The notes: a model not told the origin generated them from the letters alone. DNA of 25,932 bases from M55B167 sp046482825 (GCA_046482825.1 JAWOEI010000064.1:1-25932), one strand, 5' to 3'; shown: positions 1 through 8,700, counted from the stretch's first letter. A program made the numbers and translations.

Positions 1-1
1 G

Positions 2-568
2 ATGAGCTGTCTTATCAACGCCCGGACCAATTCTACAATCAATACGGATCTGACCCGTAACATCAGGGATGAATACTGCACACATACGTATTTCGGCTGG
101 TACTCTGACGCTTCAAACCTTAAGCAGGCTCTCGACCCTTCATTCGCGCCGTCAGTGACCGGTCTGACATTTCCGCTGACTCTGACGGAGGAATTGTACG
201 GTGTGGATCGCAAGATGCTCTATTCCTATACCCTGGAGTCATTCTCCGATCGGCAGCAGCTGTTTCTGTTTTTAATCAATGCCGAAGCAACGGCCGCCTC
301 ATTCGGTGACCGCGCCCGTTCACTGGCCGGAGGTCGGGCGATAGCCCTTGTCTGGCGCGATCCCTACCCGCACCGCGATACGCCTGCCGATGCGCTCACA
401 GTGGTTAATAATATGTTTTATAACCAGATTTCTCCCTGGCACCAGTATTATGTGGAGGCGGATGACGGCCGATATTCGGAAGGAGAGGATGACCCTGACG
501 GTTTGAACAGGGATAATGACCATTTATATGATTACAGGATACTCTACTTCAAGTATCTGGACAGGTAA
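2..568 (+). CDS. C-terminal part of a large exported protein, function unknown (5' partial)
   Basis: This frame is open from the left edge to a TAA stop, so the ATG at position 2 is probably internal and the real start is upstream of the window. The visible 188 residues have no membrane segment and no catalytic motif I recognise. They are mixed in composition, with a stretch around residues 102-122 (GDRARSLAGGRAIALVWRDPYP, given in part: SLAGGRAIALVWRDP) and an ending ILYFKYLDR. Endings of this style (an arginine-rich ALVWRDPY segment, then a LYFxYL terminus) remind me of large PilX-like or surface proteins in Verrucomicrobia and Kiritimatiellota, but that is recall, not proof. The gene is followed by repeats and by rnhC on the opposite strand, so no operon partner is visible. 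I am confident that it is coding, but not about its role. Confidence 0.7.
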   Translation: MSCLINARTNSTINTDLTRNIRDEYCTHTYFGWYSDASNLKQALDPSFAPSVTGLTFPLTLTEELYGVDRKMLYSYTLESFSDRQQLFLFLINAEATAASFGDRARSLAGGRAIALVWRDPYPHRDTPADALTVVNNMFYNQISPWHQYYVEADDGRYSEGEDDPDGLNRDNDHLYDYRILYFKYLDR

Positions 569-574
569 ACCCGC

Positions 575-608
575 CTTCGTGTTTCGCAACTACGGCGTGG
601 CATGCAGG
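575..608 (+). repeat. Copy 1 of a dispersed CTTCGT...AACTACGSCGTGG motif
   Basis: The segment begins CTTCGT and contains AACTACGGCGTGG at 588-600. A related segment at 10801-10838 begins CTTCGT and contains AACTACGCCGTGG. Both lie between genes and both are followed at once by a tandem repeat array. Confidence 0.4.
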
Positions 609-649
609 AGGACAGAGGACAGAGGACAGTGGACAGTGGACAGAGAACT
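608..649 (+). repeat. Heptamer tandem repeat, GAGGACA/GTGGACA
   Basis: Three GAGGACA units are followed by two GTGGACA units, all in exact 7-bp register (608-642). A sixth, degenerate unit GAGAACT ends at 649. The array sits in the gap between the convergent ends of the left-edge gene and rnhC. Confidence 0.9.
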
Positions 650-679
650 GAAATGCGAATGCAATGATGAACTCGTGCA

Positions 680-1684
680 CTAATCACCCTTCTTTTTCGG
701 CTTGAATGGCTTGCCGGCGTTTTTGGCAACTATTTGTCCCTCGGGACTCATATCTCTGCGTGATCTGCCGCAGGCGGAGAGAACTTTGTCGGTTGTCTGG
801 AAATGACATTTTGCCGCTTTCAGCAGAATATCGGGATCGTTTTTCTTAACCAGCTCGACGGCATCGGCACGCACCAGGTCGGAGGCCCCCTTGTGGGGCT
901 CGAAATCCAGCGTTTTACCCAGCTTCTGCAATGATGTCAGAAAGGCCTCGCGTGCCAGCACAGAGGCTGCCGCTACGGCAATATCGGACTCCGCCCGGTG
1001 CTTCTGCTCCAACGTAAGTTTGCGGCCCTTTTTCATCAGGGCGCGTTCAATCACATGTTTGGCGCCGAACTGGTCGGCCACGGCCCTGGGGCAGTCCGGC
1101 ATAGTGTTGAGCAGGTTTTCAATGCAGCGGGCATGCGCCCAGCCCAGCATGGTGTTGACATTGCGCATTTTGGCATAAAGACGGTTATAGGCTTCCGGTC
1201 CGATAGCCACCACTTTATAGCGGTTTGAACCGAGCAGATCGCGGATTTTGCGGCCGAGGAAGAATACCGCTTTGTCCGTCAGCTTTTTACAGTCCTTTAC
1301 GCCGAGTTCATTCATTTTCTTTGCGAGCTGCGGGTTGACATAAGCCGCGCAGGCCACAAGCGAACCGAAATAGTCGCCTTTGCCGCTTTCGTCGATACCC
1401 ATGTGAGGGGCGGTGAGTTCCGGGTTCAGTTCCTCTTCATATCCGAGCGTGGCGCTCTGAAGGATGTTTGGTTCCAGAAAGAAAAGAACGAAATCCTCAG
1501 CGCCTTTACCCTGGATGAGGCACTTGCCGCTTTTATAGAGGTTGACCACACAGTTTTCCGCCTCTACGGCGATGATGGTGTGGGGCACCTGCTTGGGGCG
1601 GTAGTTGCCCATTTTGAGCATGATTTCAAGAGCTTCCTGCTGCTCTTTGTCGAGTTTGTATGTGTATGAATTTTTGCCAGCCAT
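680..1684 (-). CDS. rnhC: Ribonuclease HIII
   Basis: This enzyme cleaves the RNA strand of RNA:DNA hybrids, removing R-loops and replication primers in the cytoplasm. The protein has 334 residues, a little longer than the usual 300 or so. Residues from about 10 to 75 fit the N-terminal TBP-like substrate-binding domain (DUF3378) that separates HIII from HII. The catalytic domain opens with DESGKGD at residues 98-104, the HIII signature that carries the first two acidic metal ligands. Further acidic residues lie in AVADQFG and in AESDIAVAAASVLAREAF. The last 35 residues are basic (KPFKPKKKGD) and could bind nucleic acid. The ATG at 1684 gives a normal N-terminus, but I see no good Shine-Dalgarno sequence before it. 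The gene stands alone and runs convergently with the left-edge gene. Confidence 0.93.
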   Translation of the reverse strand: MAGKNSYTYKLDKEQQEALEIMLKMGNYRPKQVPHTIIAVEAENCVVNLYKSGKCLIQGKGAEDFVLFFLEPNILQSATLGYEEELNPELTAPHMGIDESGKGDYFGSLVACAAYVNPQLAKKMNELGVKDCKKLTDKAVFFLGRKIRDLLGSNRYKVVAIGPEAYNRLYAKMRNVNTMLGWAHARCIENLLNTMPDCPRAVADQFGAKHVIERALMKKGRKLTLEQKHRAESDIAVAAASVLAREAFLTSLQKLGKTLDFEPHKGASDLVRADAVELVKKNDPDILLKAAKCHFQTTDKVLSACGRSRRDMSPEGQIVAKNAGKPFKPKKKGD

Positions 1685-1826
1685 TTGCGTAAGAGTATCC
1701 CAAAAGCGGGATCAGCTGTCAATTTGAGGATTGTTTAAAGGTAAAAAATTGTGGGTGAAACGGGTACATCACATCATTGCAATAATTAATATAATGTATT
1801 AAGAATGTAGGTTTGGATTCGCATGT

Positions 1827-2124
1827 GTGCATACGCGTCAAACTAAGCAATTTTCATTCGGAATGACGCAAAAAATACTCGCCGGCGGTGTCATGGCCCT
1901 TGCCCTACAGTGCAAAAGTAACCTTTTTATGGCATTTTACTGTAGCCGAGGTCCGTGACCTCGGACAAATTAATGGAAAAGTATGGCATTTTCTCCTTAG
2001 GTTGACGCATATACGCATGCGCGGGAAGCCTGACCATAAGCAGGTTTTCGATGCTTTTTTAGTCAAGCTCATAGCGCTTGACTTATTGTTTTCACAAAAA
2101 TTTGTAGTTTTCATGCGTATGCAC
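1827..2124. mobile_element. Possible MITE-like element with imperfect terminal inverted repeats
   Basis: The ends carry GTGCATACGC (1827-1836) and its exact reverse complement GCGTATGCAC (2115-2124). Moving inward, both arms read AAACTA then a CAATTTT/CAAATTTT stretch, so about 30 bp match imperfectly. A head-to-head pair of CTGTAG-hairpin repeats lies inside (1905-1964). No protein is encoded. The 550-bp gap between rnhC and the next gene consists mainly of this segment. A chance inverted repeat is possible. Confidence 0.35.
1905..1964. repeat. REP-like pair: CTGTAG-hairpin with inverted CTACAG partner
   Basis: On the + strand CTGTAG (1940-1945) is followed directly by CCGAGGTC, loop CGT, GACCTCGG (1946-1964, perfect 8-bp stem). 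On the opposite strand a second CTGTAG foot (CTACAG at 1905-1910) faces it, 29 bp away, but its adjoining palindrome is degenerate. The same foot and nearly the same hairpin recur at 14037-14061. Confidence 0.7.
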
Positions 2125-2162
2125 CGATTTGAAAATACACACAGCACATGCTCAAAAGATAG

Positions 2163-2192
2163 TTGTTTCTTGAAGCCTGAAAAGTGTATATT
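2163..2192 (+). promoter_or_regulatory. Candidate sigma70-type promoter for the secreted chimera
   Basis: TTGTTT (2163-2168) and TATATT (2187-2192) are separated by 18 bp. The predicted transcript start would lie about 35 bp before the ATG at 2235. The match is moderate and the gap is AT-rich, so chance is a real alternative. Confidence 0.3.
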
Positions 2193-2234
2193 GGGACAAG
2201 AAATGGAAATACCTCCGAAATATAAAGGCCGGAT

Positions 2235-3869
2235 ATGGTGAGATATAAACATTTTTACGTTATGTTCACAGTTGTTTTCTGTCTGAATACTTTGTCAGTA
2301 ATGGCTGCTACTGTAACGAATATTGTCATTAATGGTCCTACTGCTGTTGATGAAGAGGGGAGTGCCGCATACAGCTGTACAGCCCATTATTCAGATGGAA
2401 CACAGGCTGATGTAACCGGTTTTGTTGATTGTAACTGGTCAATACCCGGTGCGGCGGAGACAGGTGTTTGGTTTACTGATCTCAATAGTGCCAAGGCTGA
2501 ATCCGATGTTTCGGGTATTCCTATGGTTTATATATGGGGAAGCGACAGCTGTGATTTCTGTGATGATTTTGAAATGTATATAGCGCATTCGGCTTTTGAG
2601 GACTGGATGACTGGGCGTCAACTGGTGATGGCCTATGTGGAAGCCTCCAGCACGGATGAATCCGCTGAAAAGGAATTTGCCAAAACGGGGCAGAACGGCA
2701 CGCTTGTCGATTATCCATTTGTCAGCGTTTACTGGCCGTCCAAAAGCAATGAGGTCTGGAATTTTAGCGGACGCTATGATGGTGATGACGAAGAGTTGCA
2801 GTTGATTGCAGAGATAGAGCATTACATCAGCGAATATTCATCCGGTCCGGCTAACTGTGCTTTTGTGGACGGCGGTGATTTCATAGCGACAGCTGTGCCG
2901 AGCAACACAGTTGTGACGCTAAGTGTTTCGTGGAGCGGATTTACTGCAACCAAAGATGTGACTATCCTTGATATACCTGTTCCCCGTGATATTATCGGTG
3001 AGAGTTTTGAAACCGGTTTCGGGTTATGGACAAATGTGAGCGGATCTGATTTTGAATGGACGCGTAAGAGTGGATACACCCTTTCCGAGGGAACTGGACC
3101 GGCGGAGCCCCTGGATGGAAACTATTACATTTACACGGAAGCCTCCGGCAACTATCCGCTAAAAACAGCGGCTATAGAGGGTGTGGTCAATGTTTCAGCG
3201 GCGGTTAGTCCGGCACTTCTTTTCGATTATCACATGTACGGGGCTGATACCGGATCTCTTTATGTGGATGTTTACGACGGCAGCCAATGGCATACTGCTA
3301 TATGGAGTTTAAGCGGGCAGCAGGATGGGAGCAGTTCAGTTTCATGGTGGAGTGAAGCGCAGGTTGATCTTTCAGCATTCGCAGGTAATATCACTTTGCG
3401 CATCCGTGGTGTTACAGACGGTGGGTATCTTTCCGATATGGCGATTGACAACATACGATTCGTTGATACCAGCGACATTTCCCCGATTTCTTTCAGTGCC
3501 TGGCTTGATCTTGAGTCTGTGCCATCCGGTGAGCGAGGAGAATCCGATGATCCTGCTGGTGATGGTGTTGCCAACATTCTGAAATATGCCTGCGGTATTC
3601 CCGCCATGCAGGCAGTTTCCTCGGCGGATCTGCTGGATATAGTGTTCGGTGCGACGCCGGACGTTTTTTCTGTGCGTTATTACCGTGATGCCACGGCGAC
3701 CGGCGTTATTATCGATCCAGTCATGGCGGAAACTCTTGCGGGGCCCTGGCAGACATCGGGTGTCAGTAAAGAACTGATAGGTGCCGATGGTGATATTCAG
3801 GAGTGGCGCGGTTCCATTTCTCTGGGTGAGAGCGGTTTCATACGATTGCGTGCTACTCCTGCGGAGTGA
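2235..3869 (+). CDS. Secreted multidomain protein: Ig-like domain split by a thioredoxin-like domain, then MAM-like domain
   Basis: The 544-residue protein starts with a signal peptide (about residues 1-25, cleavage near VMAA), so it should be exported. Residues 26-70 read as the first half of a bacterial Ig-like (Big) domain: NGPTAVDEEGSAAYSC, then YSDGTQADVT. Residues 75-200 look like a thioredoxin fold, with C106-D-F-C109 after a WGSDS strand and a candidate cis-proline at P161 (VDYPFVSV). Residues 206-250 (NCAFVDGGDF to ATKDVTI) read as the second half of the same Ig domain. Residues 256-408 resemble a MAM adhesion domain (ESFETGFGLW at the start, AIDNIRF at the end). The C-terminus (about 417-544) carries SDDPAGDGVANILKYACG, a module I associate with exported Verrucomicrobia-type proteins. 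C48, C66 and C208 are additional cysteines. Substrate and role are unknown; a redox or adhesive function outside the cytoplasmic membrane is an inference. Confidence 0.85.
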   Translation: MVRYKHFYVMFTVVFCLNTLSVMAATVTNIVINGPTAVDEEGSAAYSCTAHYSDGTQADVTGFVDCNWSIPGAAETGVWFTDLNSAKAESDVSGIPMVYIWGSDSCDFCDDFEMYIAHSAFEDWMTGRQLVMAYVEASSTDESAEKEFAKTGQNGTLVDYPFVSVYWPSKSNEVWNFSGRYDGDDEELQLIAEIEHYISEYSSGPANCAFVDGGDFIATAVPSNTVVTLSVSWSGFTATKDVTILDIPVPRDIIGESFETGFGLWTNVSGSDFEWTRKSGYTLSEGTGPAEPLDGNYYIYTEASGNYPLKTAAIEGVVNVSAAVSPALLFDYHMYGADTGSLYVDVYDGSQWHTAIWSLSGQQDGSSSVSWWSEAQVDLSAFAGNITLRIRGVTDGGYLSDMAIDNIRFVDTSDISPISFSAWLDLESVPSGERGESDDPAGDGVANILKYACGIPAMQAVSSADLLDIVFGATPDVFSVRYYRDATATGVIIDPVMAETLAGPWQTSGVSKELIGADGDIQEWRGSISLGESGFIRLRATPAE

Positions 3870-4050
3870 GGCGGGGTTCCTGTTAAGTGCTGTTGCGCCT
3901 GCTGTTTGCCAGCCTTGATGTGCTGTGTGGAGAGCGACTGCCTGGTTGCCTTTTCCGCCGGGGTGCGGCCAGCACCGTGGGACAGTGCATGCAATCCGTT
4001 TTGTTTTTATAGATGAAGGGCCGGACTCAAAAATATTTTTGGATTTTTCA

Positions 4051-5391
4051 ATGCGGTGGATTTTTTACGATACAGTTTTTGTTTTTCTTTATATTCTGAT
4101 GATGCCCCGCTTTATTTTGCGGATGTTGCGCAGGGGCGGCTATAAAAACCGTTTTTGGGATCGTTTCGGAAGGTTTCCTGATGAAATAGAGGAAAAACTC
4201 AAGGCATCACAGGGGCGGATATGGATTCATGCGGTGAGCGTGGGTGAGGTTTTTGTGGCAGGCCAGGTGATGCGCGAGATGCGTCGGCAGGATGCGGACA
4301 CCCGTTTTGTTTTAAGCACAACAAGTTCTACCGGGTGGGTTCAGGCAGAGCGTCAGCTGGGTGAGGAGGACGTTCTTATCTATTGTCCGATGGATATCTC
4401 CTTCTGTGTCAGACGGGTGGTGTCGTTGGTGCGTCCTGAAGCGCTGATTCTGATTGAATCCGAGATATGGCCAAATCTGATCCGCATTTGTGTGCAGAGA
4501 GGCGCGTCGGTCTTTCTGGTTAACGCAAGAATTTCAGATCGTTCCGCTCCCCGCTACGCAAAAATGCGCTGGTGGTTTGCTCCGGTTTTCAGAATGTTCA
4601 CATATATCATGGCACAGAGCGATTTGGATCGGGAGCGTCTGATTGCGGCCGGTGCGTATGCTGATAAAACAGATGTTTACGGCAGCTTCAAGTTTGATGT
4701 CGCCCGGCGTGATGAAAAGAAAGAGCGGGAGCTGAAGCAGTGGCTTGCGGGGCATGATGTTACAGACAAAAACATGATTCTTCTGGGGGGGTCCACCTGG
4801 CCGGGTGAAGATTTTATTCTTGTCAATGCTTACAGGGAACTGGCGGAGAAACATCCGGATTTGCGGCTGATCATAGTTCCCCGCCACTTTGAAAAGGCGG
4901 ATGATGTTGAGCGTACCGTGGTTCGATCAGGTCTGATTTGTGTACGAAAAAGCCGTGGCGACAGCTCACCGCAGGATACATACGGTGGACCGGCTCCGGT
5001 TCTTCTGGCTGACACCACCGGCGAACTGATGGGTTTTTACGGGCTGTCGCACATAGTTTTTGTGGGTAAAAGTCTGTATGAACACGGGGCACAGAATATG
5101 ATAGAACCCTGTCTTTGCGGGGCTGCGGTTATCATAGGCCCGCACACAGAGAATTTCAGGCCTGTAATGTCTGATCTGCATCAGGCAGATGCCGTCATAC
5201 AGGTGCCCGCCGATGACGTAGTGATGGATGAGATTGAAGCTTTGCTGGAAGATGAGCAGAAGAGAAAAGCTATGGGAGAAAGGGCTGCCGCTGCGGTTAT
5301 CAGCCGCCGGGGGGTTGTTGAAAGGTGCGTCAGGCGGATGAAAGCAGCTTCAGATTTTATAGAGGATTCAGAGAATGGGCAGAGAGATTGA
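4051..5391 (+). CDS. waaA: 3-deoxy-D-manno-octulosonic acid (Kdo) transferase
   Basis: The enzyme moves Kdo from CMP-Kdo to the lipid A precursor, the first core step of LPS synthesis, at the inner face of the cytoplasmic membrane. With the ATG at 4051 the protein has 446 residues, close to the family's 420-450. It begins with a hydrophobic anchor (MRWIFYDTVFVFLYILMM). The N-terminal glycosyltransferase domain has IWIHAVSVGEV and the IESEIWPNLI motif. The C-terminal half has the nucleotide-sugar motif HGAQNMIEPCLCGAAVIIGP, the counterpart of GGHNPLEPA in E. coli. The frame is open upstream to 3925, but that extension is not hydrophobic and lacks family similarity, so I reject it. No strong ribosome site precedes 4051. 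The stop overlaps the next gene by 17 bp, suggesting co-translation. Confidence 0.93.
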   Translation: MRWIFYDTVFVFLYILMMPRFILRMLRRGGYKNRFWDRFGRFPDEIEEKLKASQGRIWIHAVSVGEVFVAGQVMREMRRQDADTRFVLSTTSSTGWVQAERQLGEEDVLIYCPMDISFCVRRVVSLVRPEALILIESEIWPNLIRICVQRGASVFLVNARISDRSAPRYAKMRWWFAPVFRMFTYIMAQSDLDRERLIAAGAYADKTDVYGSFKFDVARRDEKKERELKQWLAGHDVTDKNMILLGGSTWPGEDFILVNAYRELAEKHPDLRLIIVPRHFEKADDVERTVVRSGLICVRKSRGDSSPQDTYGGPAPVLLADTTGELMGFYGLSHIVFVGKSLYEHGAQNMIEPCLCGAAVIIGPHTENFRPVMSDLHQADAVIQVPADDVVMDEIEALLEDEQKRKAMGERAAAAVISRRGVVERCVRRMKAASDFIEDSENGQRD

Positions 5392-7744
5392 AGATATGAA
5401 GAGCAGATCCGCAATGACGCTTTATATTGTTGTTGCTTTGATTTTTGGTGGTTTGTCCGGATGCTGGCTGCGCATACTGGATGTTATGGCGGGGCGAACT
5501 GTTTTTACGCTGGCTGTATTCTGCGCCGTCGCCTTGACGGGGGCTGTTGCGGGAGCGTTGGCTTCTTTTGTCGGGGGAAAGAAAAAGGCGGTGACAGGTG
5601 TTTTTTTCTGTGCGGTGCTGGCAGCAGCGGCCGGATACCATGTTTTTCTGATGAGGGCGGTCGGCGGCATGGCTGCAAGCTGGCAGTATCTTCTGCTGGA
5701 AGCAGGCCGTGATTTCAGTCTTTACTTTAAACTGCTCCTGAAAACTTCAGTTATATTTGTATTTTTCTTCGGGATATTGGCCGGTGCGGCGGCAATGCGC
5801 GCTTTCAGGAGCTGCAGATTCAGGGTTTCTGTAATCTGGAGTATTCCCGGGGTGCTGGCTTTTCTGTTTGGGTGGTGGCTATTTGCGGGCTTTGCTGTAG
5901 AGTGTTGCGGCATTGGTAATTGTCTGCGTCTTCTGCCGGGGTTGCTGGGTGCGGCAGCGGTTTTATGTTTGCTTCTGTGTGCCGGGCGCCGGCGCATTGC
6001 GGTCTTGGTTGTTGCTCTGGTTGTTGCCGGCGCATATTTTTACATCATTCCTTTGAAGGTGGACGGCATTCTTTCAAAGGGCACTTTCGGCAGGCTGGTT
6101 TATCGTGACAGCGGATTTGCTTTCGGCGAGCCCGCTGAGGAATACAATACGCTGAGGCATACGGTTTCGGTTTTTGATGACAGGGATTATCAGTTTGTTG
6201 TTGAGCTGGATAACAGGCCTCTGATATTCGGGAACCGTTTTCACACATCCAGAACTCTGAATGGCTATATTCCGCTCCTGCTGCGTCCTGAAAGTGAAAA
6301 GGTGCTGCTTGCCGGCATTGAGGCTGGTTGCTATCTGCCGTTTTATCTGAGAGCGGGAGTAAAAAATGCTGAAGTGAGCCGAAGTCCTGACAAGGTGCTG
6401 GAGGTTTGTCTTAATAAGGACGCCGCCATCAGCGGAGCCGTGAATCCCGATGTTTCGTCTCTTGTGCAAGGCAGCCTGAAAGACAAGTATGATTTAATTG
6501 TTATTCTGCCGGAACCCCTTTATATGCGGGGGGCTGCGGGATCTTTTTCCCGCGGCAGACTGAGAAAAGCTGCGGATGCTCTGAATGAAGATGGAATTCT
6601 GGCTCTGCATGTGGATGCAAGGGGGCTTTCTGAAACGGATTTTGCCGCGACAGCTGCCGTAATGCGCGGGGTTTTCCCCTATATGCAGGTGTGGAGTACT
6701 GGGGTTTATGAATGGATGTTCGTTGGGTCTGAATCGCCGCTGATTGTGAATGCGGAAAAAGCACTGGCTTTTTGCGAAAAAGAAGCTGTTTTTAAAGATT
6801 TTGTTAGGGCAGGCAGGCTTAATTTAACCGATGTGCTGGTCTGCATGGTATGTAATCAAAGCGGGGTGGACAGCTGGCTGGCCGGGAAAAGAAAGGGATT
6901 GCCGGGCTTGCGGAAGGTGTCATGGAAAGCTCCCCGAACTGTGTTGCAAGGGATGAGAGGATTGATGACTCCCGCTTTGTTTGAAAGAGAGCGCCAGTTT
7001 TCCATTCAGCAGTGGTTTATCCGTGGAGAAATTGGCATGGAGCTTTATCAGATGCTCATCTCCAGGACAGAAAAGAATATAACAGCCCGGATTTCCGCGG
7101 TTATGGCAATTGCGCATACGCTTGAAAAGAGGTCTGATAAGGGGCTTATGCGTGCGAGTGAGGCGGCGGAGTTGAATCCGCGTGATGTGCTTCTGGTTCA
7201 GTATGCCGAGACACTCGAGCTGGAGGGGCGTCGGCGTATTCTAATCGGAGATTACAAAGGTGCTGTGCGATGTTATGAGAATATTCTTTCTTTCAGTCCG
7301 GGTTCTCCTCAGGCGCATTACGGTCTTGGTTACTGTCTGCGGGCCGAGGGGGATTTGCATAATGCCTATATTCATTTCGGAAGGGCGGTAGTCGGTGCTC
7401 CAGATCAGGTTTATTACAGGCTTGAATTTGCCGAAGTCGCCCTGAGTACGGGTGAGTTCAGGACAGCGGATTTACAGTATGAAAATGTGCTGGAAAAAAA
7501 TCCGGATGATGTTCAGACTATGCTGCTGTATGCCAAGGCTCTGATATATGAAGGGCGTGAGGATAAGAACCGGGAGAAAGCAGTTGAGCTAGCCGAAAGG
7601 GCATGTGAGGTTACCGGATGGAAAGTTGAGGAAGCTGTTCACGGGCTGGCCGATATTTATATCGAAGTCGGCCGTGTTATGGAAGGAATGGGGTTGAAAC
7701 GCGCTCTGAAGGAAGGCAGCGTATCAAGTATGAAGGGTGAGTAG
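5375..7744 (+). CDS. Membrane protein with degenerate spermidine-synthase-like domain and C-terminal TPRs
   Basis: The 789-residue protein has roughly seven hydrophobic segments in the first 230 residues. A region of about residues 240-480 follows the layout of a polyamine-synthase or methyltransferase fold. The SAM-binding glycine loop is altered, though: the strand KVLLAGIEAGCYLPF lacks the usual GGGDG, and the DxxD-like strand reads KYDLIVILPEPLY. Catalysis is therefore doubtful. From about residue 570 there are TPR repeats (YKGAVRCYENILSFSPGSPQA, in part GAVRCYENILSFSPG, then YGLGYCLRAEGDLHNA). The architecture matches the fused membrane/spermidine synthase-like proteins of unknown role seen in many PVC and delta-type genomes. 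The ATG at 5375 has AGAGG 9 bp upstream; the ATG at 5396 is an alternative. It overlaps waaA, which hints at an envelope-related job. Confidence 0.8.
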   Translation: MGREIEDMKSRSAMTLYIVVALIFGGLSGCWLRILDVMAGRTVFTLAVFCAVALTGAVAGALASFVGGKKKAVTGVFFCAVLAAAAGYHVFLMRAVGGMAASWQYLLLEAGRDFSLYFKLLLKTSVIFVFFFGILAGAAAMRAFRSCRFRVSVIWSIPGVLAFLFGWWLFAGFAVECCGIGNCLRLLPGLLGAAAVLCLLLCAGRRRIAVLVVALVVAGAYFYIIPLKVDGILSKGTFGRLVYRDSGFAFGEPAEEYNTLRHTVSVFDDRDYQFVVELDNRPLIFGNRFHTSRTLNGYIPLLLRPESEKVLLAGIEAGCYLPFYLRAGVKNAEVSRSPDKVLEVCLNKDAAISGAVNPDVSSLVQGSLKDKYDLIVILPEPLYMRGAAGSFSRGRLRKAADALNEDGILALHVDARGLSETDFAATAAVMRGVFPYMQVWSTGVYEWMFVGSESPLIVNAEKALAFCEKEAVFKDFVRAGRLNLTDVLVCMVCNQSGVDSWLAGKRKGLPGLRKVSWKAPRTVLQGMRGLMTPALFERERQFSIQQWFIRGEIGMELYQMLISRTEKNITARISAVMAIAHTLEKRSDKGLMRASEAAELNPRDVLLVQYAETLELEGRRRILIGDYKGAVRCYENILSFSPGSPQAHYGLGYCLRAEGDLHNAYIHFGRAVVGAPDQVYYRLEFAEVALSTGEFRTADLQYENVLEKNPDDVQTMLLYAKALIYEGREDKNREKAVELAERACEVTGWKVEEAVHGLADIYIEVGRVMEGMGLKRALKEGSVSSMKGE

Positions 7745-7755
7745 GCGATGTTCTT

Positions 7756-8700
7756 TCAGAACTGCGCTGTAATAATCAGCGGATAGTGATCGGATCCGAT
7801 ATGCGGGCCGCGTTTGCGTGTGGTGATGATCACATTTTTCGAGTGCAGACAGTGGTCCAGAGGAAGTATTGCCGTGCTCGCTGGCCAGGTCGGCAGCGGG
7901 CCCCTTCCCTGAGAACTGTCGAGCAGTCCGCTTTTCTTTATGAACTGTCTGTAGTGGTATGTCCAGGGGGTATTGTTGAAATCTCCGGTAAGTATAACCG
8001 GGCCTTCGCATTCATCCAGTTTTTCCGCAAGCTCCAGCATGTAGGTATTGCGCCATTTCCAGTGATAGGGGGTGACAGGAGCGAGCGGGTGAAGGCCCCG
8101 TACCGTCAGCTTTCTGCCGCATTTTTTTAGTGAAACCGTGCTGAGGGGGAGCATGTCGGGGTCGTTAAGAAATTCTATGGATGCTGAAGCATCCGCTGTT
8201 CGGCAGAATATTGCGGCTCCGAAGTTGTCTTCACGCGGGTGTTCTGCAAAAACCGGATATTCTTTTTTCAGTATGCTGAGTTCTTTGAGCCAATGGCGGT
8301 TGATTTCCTGAAGAACAATTATTTCCGGACTGAGTTTTTCAACAAGTTCGAGGAGTCTGTCGCTGTTCCTGTTTGAACTTAGCACATTCGCCTGAAGAAT
8401 TGTGATTTGTGTTGTTTTTCCGGGTGTCTTCTGTGCGTTCTGCGGAACAAATAGCAGCATTGGCGGTATGGCATTGATCAGCAGGGGGATAATGCAGAGG
8501 AAAGCCGTTTTATAGCACTTGAGCAGCAGTTTTAATATGATATACCCCGTGAAACAGACAAGTAGCACCAGTCTGAGATGTGTGAAAAACTCAAGAAAAA
8601 AGCTGAAACGGTCGAATAGACCTGCAATTGTGAAGAGCACTCCCAGAAAAGCGCCGGCATCTGCTGATCCGTGCAGAAAAATTTTGAAATTATCTGTCAT
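7756..8700 (-). CDS. Membrane-anchored endonuclease/exonuclease/phosphatase (EEP) family protein
   Basis: The 314-residue protein has an N-terminal membrane part (about residues 10-100, three helices) and a C-terminal EEP domain. The metal and phosphate-binding motifs are present in order: QANVLSSNRNS (Asn), IIVLQEINRHW (Glu), ILTGDFNNTPW (Asp and Asn), LDHCLHS, and the terminal GSDHYPLI (Asp-His). This layout resembles YafD-type proteins, whose substrates are not settled; the active site probably faces away from the cytoplasm. The ATG at 8700 overlaps the TGA of the upstream peptidase gene in an ATGA sequence, so I prefer it to the TTG at 8712. The overlap indicates translational coupling. 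The gene converges on the TPR membrane protein, with only 11 bp between the two stops. Confidence 0.87.
   Translation of the reverse strand: MTDNFKIFLHGSADAGAFLGVLFTIAGLFDRFSFFLEFFTHLRLVLLVCFTGYIILKLLLKCYKTAFLCIIPLLINAIPPMLLFVPQNAQKTPGKTTQITILQANVLSSNRNSDRLLELVEKLSPEIIVLQEINRHWLKELSILKKEYPVFAEHPREDNFGAAIFCRTADASASIEFLNDPDMLPLSTVSLKKCGRKLTVRGLHPLAPVTPYHWKWRNTYMLELAEKLDECEGPVILTGDFNNTPWTYHYRQFIKKSGLLDSSQGRGPLPTWPASTAILPLDHCLHSKNVIITTRKRGPHIGSDHYPLIITAQF

Noticed and set aside
1888..2241. 117-residue + strand ORF
   Set aside because: It runs through the REP-like hairpin and the inverted repeat arm, has no ribosome site, and shows no family pattern.
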